Shown here one piece after another: positions 5,385 to 9,350 of a stretch of DNA of 9,350 bases. The position numbers and the translations under genes are program-made. The stretch covers positions 1 through 9,350 of the forward strand of contig USGK01000038.1 of assembly GCA_900554175.1 (NCBI GenBank), given 5' to 3'. The notes beneath the pieces are model-generated. The model worked only from the letters and a program-made list of their open reading frames with translations. It ran no database searches and was not told the origin of the DNA. The stretch's first letter is position 1. Each line of letters starts with the position of its first letter. Origin of the DNA: an uncultured Clostridium sp. Lineage in GTDB: Bacteria > Bacillota > Clostridia > TANB77 > CAG-508.

Positions 5385-7811
5385 ATGAAATTTGCAAAAA
5401 GAAAAAATATGACATTACTATTCCTTTTATTTATGTCTATGATATTAATGGGAATAGGATATGCATCAATCCAATCAGTAACAGGAGAGATAACAGGAAA
5501 AGCTAGTAGTAAGATGCAAGACGGAGTATTTATTACTAATGTAGAATATGTAAGTGATGTTGATGCAAATAAGGACAGTTCAAAAATCGAACTGTATTCT
5601 GGAACAATGATGAAAAGTACAGTGAAACTTTCAAGTACAAATATTAATTCACAAATAAAATATAAAGTTACAGTTTATAATAATTCAGAAGAAAGACAGC
5701 CATTCACAGGAGTAAGACATGGTGATGAGTATTATGATAATAATGATATTATTTTTGAAGTAAATGGATTTAAGCCTGGTCAAACAATTGAACCCAAAGA
5801 AACCAAAGATATAATAATAACATTTAAATATAAAAATAATATACCAGAAAATACAGTATTAAAATCATATTTAAATTTTAAAATGTCAAATCCTAATAGG
5901 ATGGTAACGGCAGATGGTGGAGATGCTTCAACTAACTATTTAACAGGAACAGTTGCTAAGGATAAAATAGAAACTGTAAAATTTGAAATGGGAAAAGAGC
6001 CAACTGATGTAAATATAATTTCGGAATTTGATGCATCTGAGAAACAAGATGGAAGTATAATAGGTTATTATACAGATAAAGATAATAATGGACTATATGA
6101 ATTAACATTTATGAGTGAAGAAGTTATTTATGCTAATGAGAGTGCAAAATGGTTGTTTTGGAATTTAAATAATGTTAAAGAGTTTAAATTTTATAATTTT
6201 AGTACATTTAAAGTGAAAAAGTTTAACTATATGTTTTATGCATGCTTTTTAGTAACAGATTTGGATATAAGTTCTTTTGATACAAGTTGTGCAACTGATA
6301 TAAATGGAATGTTTTGTGAATGTAGAAATCTTAAGACAATTGATTTGAAAAATTTTGATACAAGTAAAGTTATTGATATGAGAGATATGTTTGGAAATTG
6401 TTATTCACTATCAAATATAAATTTTGGAGAGTTTGATACAAGCAATGTTACTAATATGTGGCATATGTTTCATGGGTGTGGTTCATTGAGCCAATTAAAT
6501 ATTTTAAATTTTGATACAACTAATGTAACTGATATGAATTATATGTTTTATCAATGTATTAGTTTAACTGAATTAGATTTAAGTTCTTTTGATACAAAAA
6601 ATGTAATTGACATGGAAAGTATGTTTTCGAAGTGTTCCAATTTGAAAATAATTTATGTAAAAGAACTAGATGGTAGTGGAAATGCCGGTTGGAGTACTGC
6701 AAGTATAAAAATTAGTAATGATATGTTTTTAGAGTGTGAAAAAATAGTAGGAGGAAATGGAACAACATATAATGCAGAACATATTGATGCAACATATGCA
6801 AGAATAGATACTGATGGCGCACCTGGATATTTTACGAAGAAAGGTCAAAAACCTAGTGAAGATGTTCCAACAGAGCCATATTTACCAACAGGATTTACAA
6901 AAGTAGAAGGAACTAGTTTAGCAAATGGGTATACAATACAAGATAGCACAGGTAATCAATATGTGTGGGTAGAAGTTCCTAAAACGTCAGAAGTTTATCC
7001 AACAGCAGGGCTAAATATAACGGGATTTTCAAATGATGAATATGCTAAAATAGAGACAGATTTACACACATATACAAATGATTATAGAGATGGAACAAGC
7101 TATAAAGATGAATATTATTCAGATGCAGTAACAGGATTAACAAGTGCACAATATATAGAGTTAAAGCAAAAGATGTTAAAAAGTGTATATCAAAATGGAG
7201 GATTTTATGTAGGAAAATATAAAACAGGGATAGAAGACTCTCCAAAAAAATCATATACATCAGAGCTAACACAGACACCAGTAATAAAACAGAATGCATA
7301 TCCATATAATTATGTGACATGTAGTCAAGCTCAAACATTGGCCAATAGTATGGAATCAGGAAGTCATACAAGTAGTTTAATGTTTGGAGTGCAATGGGAT
7401 TTAGTATTAAAATATTTAGAAACAAAAGGAACAGCACAAGCAGATTTAAAAACTAATAGTACAAATTGGGGGAATTACGCAAACAATTTATGGAATATAA
7501 CAAATGAAAATTCAAAATATGCACCAAATGGTTCAGGATGGACAAGTGGAGCAAGAGGAAAGAAAGAATCAAATGAAATAGTATTATTATCAACAGGAGC
7601 GAGTGAAACATTTAGTAAACAAGGAATATATGATATAGCAGGAAATGTATGGGAATGGACACTTGAATATACTTCTGACACGAGCAATCCGTGTGCTTCT
7701 CGTGGTAGCTCTTGCAGCCACCATGGTGGCAACTCCCCAGCGATGTGCCGTGACGGCAACAGTACGGGCCGTTACCGCTATGGCGTCGGGTTTAGAGTAG
7801 CACTTTATTAA
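5385..7811 (+). CDS. Surface protein: SipW-type leader, DUF285/BspA-like repeats, C-terminal lectin-fold domain with DGR variable region
   Basis: An 808-residue exported protein, last gene of the operon. AGGAGG (5372-5377) is 7 bases before the ATG. In order: a leader ending in LMGIGYASIQS (about residues 8-28); a beta-rich TasA/DUF11-like region (about 35-170); a leucine-rich array of DUF285/BspA type at 272-427, with FDTS at 298, 324, 350, 376 and 402; a Gly-rich linker with a Pro/Glu spacer (about 430-498); and a domain from Y499 to Y808 starting YLPTGFTKVEG. That last domain resembles the formylglycine-generating-enzyme-like C-type lectin fold used as DGR targets: GIYDIAGNVWEWTLEY near 745-762 and the end GFRVALY. 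Residues about 767-800 are the predicted variable surface, including C770, C777 and C788. Binding rather than catalysis is likely, since such DGR targets are ligand-binding proteins. The same domain start recurs in the protein at 8607. The ligand and the anchoring mode are unknown. Confidence 0.85.
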   Translation: MKFAKRKNMTLLFLLFMSMILMGIGYASIQSVTGEITGKASSKMQDGVFITNVEYVSDVDANKDSSKIELYSGTMMKSTVKLSSTNINSQIKYKVTVYNNSEERQPFTGVRHGDEYYDNNDIIFEVNGFKPGQTIEPKETKDIIITFKYKNNIPENTVLKSYLNFKMSNPNRMVTADGGDASTNYLTGTVAKDKIETVKFEMGKEPTDVNIISEFDASEKQDGSIIGYYTDKDNNGLYELTFMSEEVIYANESAKWLFWNLNNVKEFKFYNFSTFKVKKFNYMFYACFLVTDLDISSFDTSCATDINGMFCECRNLKTIDLKNFDTSKVIDMRDMFGNCYSLSNINFGEFDTSNVTNMWHMFHGCGSLSQLNILNFDTTNVTDMNYMFYQCISLTELDLSSFDTKNVIDMESMFSKCSNLKIIYVKELDGSGNAGWSTASIKISNDMFLECEKIVGGNGTTYNAEHIDATYARIDTDGAPGYFTKKGQKPSEDVPTEPYLPTGFTKVEGTSLANGYTIQDSTGNQYVWVEVPKTSEVYPTAGLNITGFSNDEYAKIETDLHTYTNDYRDGTSYKDEYYSDAVTGLTSAQYIELKQKMLKSVYQNGGFYVGKYKTGIEDSPKKSYTSELTQTPVIKQNAYPYNYVTCSQAQTLANSMESGSHTSSLMFGVQWDLVLKYLETKGTAQADLKTNSTNWGNYANNLWNITNENSKYAPNGSGWTSGARGKKESNEIVLLSTGASETFSKQGIYDIAGNVWEWTLEYTSDTSNPCASRGSSCSHHGGNSPAMCRDGNSTGRYRYGVGFRVALY
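6198..6665 (+). repeat. Six 78-bp (26-residue) leucine-rich repeats, DUF285 type
   Basis: Residues 272-427 of the surface protein fall into six units of exactly 26 residues with the pattern FDTSxVxDMxxMFxxC followed by xxLxxLDLSx. The FDT codons start at 6276, 6354, 6432, 6510 and 6588. The first unit (6198) is degenerate, reading FSTFKVKKFNYMFYAC. The spacing is constant, but the DNA copies have diverged, so this is an old array rather than a recent expansion. Such repeats form an elongated solenoid that would lift the C-terminal domain away from the cell. Confidence 0.88.
6879..7019 (+). repeat. Copy A of a duplicated lectin-domain start
   Basis: This segment encodes the start of the C-terminal domain (YLPTGFTKVEG onward). 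It aligns without gaps to 9183-9323 at a constant offset of 2304 bases. The stretch from 6933 shows 9 differences in 87 bases by eye. It marks a shared module joined to two different N-terminal parts. Confidence 0.85.
7680..7811 (+). other. Predicted variable region (VR) of a diversity-generating retroelement
   Basis: The last ~44 codons of the surface gene differ sharply from everything around them. Bases 7681-7800 contain 72 G or C of 120 (60%) in a window that is otherwise strongly AT-rich. Among the 31 codons for residues 770-800, 27 end in C or T, and only cca, gcg, atg and acg do not. That is the expected footprint of AAC/AAT codons in a template repeat whose adenines are copied to random bases while the pyrimidine third base stays. 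The segment sits where DGR variable regions sit, at the 3' end of a lectin-fold domain, and is followed by the stable tail GTCGGGTTTAGAG as an initiation-type end. The 5' boundary is approximate. No template repeat or reverse transcriptase is in the window, so the call rests on position, fold and base pattern. Confidence 0.72.
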
Positions 7812-7870
7812 GGTAGACATGAGTTCTGTGTAGCAAAAAACTAGAAAGAGCTCAAACAAAGAAGGTGCAT

Positions 7871-7909
7871 AATACAGTGTGTGAAATATAAAGCACATTG
7901 TATTTTTTT
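7871..7909 (+). terminator. Hairpin terminator closing the secretion operon
   Basis: A 12-bp stem pairs 7871-7882 with 7893-7904, with two G-T pairs (7877/7898 and 7882/7893) and a 10-base loop. A run of seven T's at 7903-7909 follows. It lies 59 bases after the stop of the 808-residue gene, so the operon probably ends here. Confidence 0.82.
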
Positions 7910-7928
7910 GTGCAGAAAAGGAGCAAAA

Positions 7929-8009
7929 ATGAAAAAATTAACACTAGCAGAGGTTGTCAATACAAGTGTGGGAATTTTTTATATTTTAATATTTAGAATA
8001 ATAGTGTAG
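7929..8009 (+). CDS. Possible 26-residue peptide, hypothetical
   Basis: A short reading frame with ATG at 7929 and TAG at 8007-8009, preceded by GGAG (7920-7923) at 5 bases. The product would be 26 residues, starting MKKLTLAEVV and ending in a hydrophobic stretch (VGIFYILIFRIIV) that could enter a membrane. It lies directly after the operon terminator with no promoter that I can see, and its end abuts the IS66 remnant. It may be a truncated start of something displaced by the insertion, or may not be expressed. I do not recognise it. Confidence 0.3.
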   Translation: MKKLTLAEVVNTSVGIFYILIFRIIV

Positions 8010-8354
8010 TGAGTTTTATACTTGCATTAAGCGAATTTATAAAAGATGGTAGAATACCACTAACAAATTCAATATGAGAGAGAGCAATAATACCATTTGC
8101 AGTGCACAGAAAGAATTGGTTGTTTGCTGATACAGTAAATGGAGCTAAGGCGAATGCGGTATATTATAGTTTTATAGAATCAGCAAAGATGAATAAATTG
8201 AATATATATAAATTATTTATTTAAAGAATTGCCACAACTGGAAGGAGAGCAAAAAGAAAGTGATATAGAAAAATATTTACCATGGTCAAAAGATCTTCCA
8301 CAAGATATGAAAAATTATGATGGTGAATATAAAGAACTGAATATTGAAGAATAA
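7997..8354 (+). pseudogene. IS66-family transposase, broken C-terminal remnant
   Basis: Read in the frame of 8021, the DNA encodes LALSEFIKDGRIPLTNSI, a TGA stop (8075-8077), then ERAIIPFAVHRKNWLFADT and NGAKANAVYYSFIESAKMNKLNIYK. This is the conserved IS66 transposase end, with the last catalytic Glu in ERA and the GRKNWLF-type motif. The frame then shifts by one base near 8210-8213 and continues as NYLFKELPQLEGEQ through EKYLPWSKDLPQDM to a TAA at 8352-8354. With one stop, one frameshift and most of the gene missing (about 115 codons of roughly 450-520 remain), it is dead. I found no inverted-repeat ends. It marks past transposon activity between the two lectin-domain genes. Confidence 0.88.
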
Positions 8355-8370
8355 ATTCTAGAATTATGAA

Positions 8371-8420
8371 GCCCCCAATTATTATATAAAAAATAGTTTG
8401 ATAATTGGGAGGCATTTTTT
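8371..8420 (+). terminator. Hairpin terminator after the IS66 remnant
   Basis: The arm 8371-8382 (GCCCCCAATTAT) pairs with 8401-8413 (ATAATTGGGAGGC), with a single bulged A at 8410 and an 18-base loop. Six T's at 8415-8420 follow. It would stop any readthrough before the second promoter. Confidence 0.82.
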
Positions 8421-8462
8421 GAAAATTGAATTCGCCTTTTCATTTATCGTTTACCTATTTTA

Positions 8463-8469
8463 TGTCGAA
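8463..8469 (+). promoter_or_regulatory. Spo0A-box-like heptamer (TGTCGAA)
   Basis: TGTCGAA is an exact match to the 0A box known for Spo0A in Bacillus and Clostridium. It lies 6 bases upstream of the -35 at 8476, a position used by Spo0A when activating sigma-A promoters. A 7-base match can occur by chance (another lies inside the penicillin-binding protein gene at 1120-1126, on the minus strand), so this is suggestive only. Confidence 0.4.
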
Positions 8470-8475
8470 AATGTA

Positions 8476-8504
8476 TTGCAAAATAAAACTTTTATTGTTA
8501 TAAT
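8476..8504 (+). promoter_or_regulatory. Strong sigma-A promoter of the second TasA-like gene
   Basis: TTGCAA (8476-8481) is followed by a 17-base spacer and a perfect TATAAT (8499-8504), with the extended TG two bases upstream (8496-8497). Transcription should begin near 8511, giving a leader of about 96 bases before the ATG at 8607. Confidence 0.85.
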
Positions 8505-8516
8505 CAAATTGAACTT

Positions 8517-8547
8517 TTTTTCTTTAAGTATGTACCTTAAAGAAAAA
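8517..8547 (+). promoter_or_regulatory. Perfect 12-bp hairpin at the 5' end of the leader
   Basis: TTTTTCTTTAAG (8517-8528) is exactly complementary to 8536-8547 around a 7-base loop (TATGTAC). It starts about six bases after the predicted transcription start. No T run follows on the plus strand, so it is not a terminator. It most likely protects the messenger's 5' end or binds a regulator. Confidence 0.7.
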
Positions 8548-8587
8548 TAATCCACAAAAAGTGTAAAATTATAAAAAATATATTAAG

Positions 8588-8593
8588 AAAGGA
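8588..8593 (+). promoter_or_regulatory. Distant ribosome binding site for the 8607 gene
   Basis: AAAGGA is the only Shine-Dalgarno-like match near the start. It ends 13 bases before the ATG at 8607, longer than usual, and no other in-frame start exists closer to it. The leader of the protein beginning MRRTNSK fits the family start well, so 8607 is kept. Confidence 0.45.
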
Positions 8594-8606
8594 TGAAAAA
8601 AGTAAG

Positions 8607-9350
8607 ATGAGAAGAACAAATAGTAAAATTATTGGTGGAATACTATTAGTTGCAATCTTGCTAGTAGCAGTAGGATATGCAGCAATAACAAAGGTAGGAT
8701 TGAATATAGACGGAACAGCAAAATCAGAAGGAAATCCAGATAATTTTAAAGTAGAATTAGTAGGAGAACCACAAACAAGTGGAGATGGAACTACAACAGC
8801 AACAATAAATACTGCTGATAAAACACAAGGAACGATGAATGTATCAGGATTAAATGCTAAAGGACAAACAGCAATAGCAACATATACAGTAAAAAATCAG
8901 AGTGTAGACTTATCAGCAGATTTAACAGCAAAGGCAACAAGTACAAATGATGAATATTTTGAAGTACAATGTAGCCTTGATAAAACAACATTAAAAGCCC
9001 AAGAAGAAACAACAATGACAGTAAAAGTAAAATTACTAAAAACACCAATAGATGAGACAAAAGAGAATTTATCAACAGAAATAGGAGTAAATATAGATGC
9101 AGAGCCAAAACAACCAGGGGAAGAAATAAATGGGGGAGCAACGACAGTAACAAGTCAAAAGCCAAAAACAACAGGAGGAACATATTTGCCAGATGGATTT
9201 ACACAAGTAGAAGGAACAACATTGGAAAATGGATTAACAATACAAGATAGTACAGGAAATCAATATGTGTGGGTAGAAGTTCCTAAAACAACAACAGTAT
9301 ATCAAACAGCAGGACTAAATATAAAAGATTTTACAACCGAAGAATATACA
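8607..9350 (+). CDS. TasA-like subunit fused to a lectin-fold (probable DGR target) domain, 3' end outside window
   Basis: 248 codons are visible and the frame is still open at the window end. Residues 1-25 form a SipW-type leader ending in AVGYAAITK. Residues 1 to about 172 are homologous along their length to the 169-residue protein at 2577, sharing GYAAIT, DNF.V, TMNVS.L.AKG, ATYT..N.S.DLSA and LLKTPI (LIKTPI in the 2577 protein). A flexible Gly/Thr/Lys linker follows (about 173-192), then Y193 begins YLPDGFTQVEG, the same domain start as residue 499 of the 808-residue protein. By that homology the missing part should contain about 250-260 further residues ending in its own variable region. 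The design reads as a matrix or fibre subunit with a display head. It has its own strong promoter and lies beyond two terminators, so it is expressed independently of the sipW operon, although it should depend on that peptidase for export. Confidence 0.82.
   Translation, partial: MRRTNSKIIGGILLVAILLVAVGYAAITKVGLNIDGTAKSEGNPDNFKVELVGEPQTSGDGTTTATINTADKTQGTMNVSGLNAKGQTAIATYTVKNQSVDLSADLTAKATSTNDEYFEVQCSLDKTTLKAQEETTMTVKVKLLKTPIDETKENLSTEIGVNIDAEPKQPGEEINGGATTVTSQKPKTTGGTYLPDGFTQVEGTTLENGLTIQDSTGNQYVWVEVPKTTTVYQTAGLNIKDFTTEEYT
9183..9323 (+). repeat. Copy B of the duplicated lectin-domain start
   Basis: Gapless partner of 6879-7019. Similarity continues more weakly to the window end. The linker before it is unrelated to that before copy A, so the module boundary lies at about 6879/9183. 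Confidence 0.85.

Noticed and set aside
7045..7437. 130-codon minus-strand reading frame within the lectin-domain region
   Set aside because: Leu/Tyr/His-rich translation typical of the antisense of an AT-rich coding gene, with no start signals.
6879..7811. Active formylglycine-generating or other FGE-family enzyme
   Set aside because: Only the fold and framework phrases match. The C-terminal cysteines lie in the predicted variable segment and probably come from diversification rather than a conserved active site.
7475..7898. Two overlapping minus-strand reading frames (7475-7759 and 7590-7898) opposite the G+C-rich segment
   Set aside because: No ribosome sites or recognisable domains. They are open only because the plus-strand variable region has few adenines and a special codon pattern.
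8221..8415. 64-codon minus-strand reading frame over the IS66 remnant
   Set aside because: The opposite strand is plainly a decayed transposase, and this frame runs through the terminator hairpin.
8593..8610. Five-codon minigene (ATG AAA AAA GTA AGA TGA) overlapping the 8607 start, suggesting coupled translation
   Set aside because: Its ATG overlaps the only Shine-Dalgarno-like sequence, so it could hardly be initiated. Probably chance.
8857..9183. Leucine-rich 108-codon minus-strand reading frame
   Set aside because: Composition (almost only Leu, Ser, Phe, Val) is the antisense shadow of the Thr/Lys/Glu-rich plus-strand gene.
1..9350. CRISPR array, tRNA, rRNA or riboswitch
   Set aside because: No regularly spaced short repeats with unique spacers, and no cloverleaf or recognisable riboswitch core was seen by eye. 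The only tandem repeats are the 23-bp pair and the coding leucine-rich array.

Overview
The window is AT-rich DNA of Firmicutes type: strong AGGAGG-like ribosome sites, many ATA/AAA/TTA codons, and a Clostridia-style gene set. A gut clostridial or related low-GC Firmicute chromosome is my best guess. The organism cannot be named from this sequence alone.

Layout: (1) 1-599 is the 3' end of a magnesium-transporting P-type ATPase (mgtA). It runs towards a class B penicillin-binding protein on the minus strand (628-2412), and the two genes share a hairpin terminator. (2) From about 2480 to 7909 lies one plus-strand operon. It starts with a promoter carrying two exact 23-bp tandem copies, followed by a small TasA-like secreted protein with a SipW-type leader (2577-3086). 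Next come a SipW/ER-type signal peptidase with a large membrane extension (3116-4240), a two-pass membrane protein resembling DUF5305 (4244-5368), and an 808-residue surface protein (5385-7811). A hairpin terminator closes the operon at 7871-7909. (3) 7910-8420 holds a possible 26-codon ORF, a broken 3' end of an IS66 transposase, and a second terminator. (4) From 8463 a second transcription unit begins, with a near-consensus sigma-A promoter, a Spo0A-box-like heptamer and a 5' hairpin. It drives a protein that fuses the TasA-like module to the same C-terminal domain found in the 808-residue protein. This gene runs off the window end.

How the genes fit together: the three secreted proteins share a leader ending in GYA(A/S)I, which suggests they are all substrates of the adjacent SipW-like peptidase. 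One is a plain TasA-like subunit. One is a leucine-rich-repeat protein ending in a formylglycine-enzyme-like C-type lectin domain. One is a TasA-like subunit carrying the same kind of domain.

The most striking signal is the last 130 bp of the 808-residue gene. It is 60% G+C over 120 bp inside very AT-rich DNA, and nearly every codon there ends in C or T. It encodes the C-terminal edge of a C-type lectin fold finishing in GFRVALY. This is what a variable region of a diversity-generating retroelement (DGR) looks like. No reverse transcriptase or template repeat lies in the window, so they must be elsewhere. My hypothesis is a SipW-secreted matrix or fibre system that displays retroelement-diversified lectin domains on the cell surface. 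The individual modules are known families; the combination is the part worth checking.
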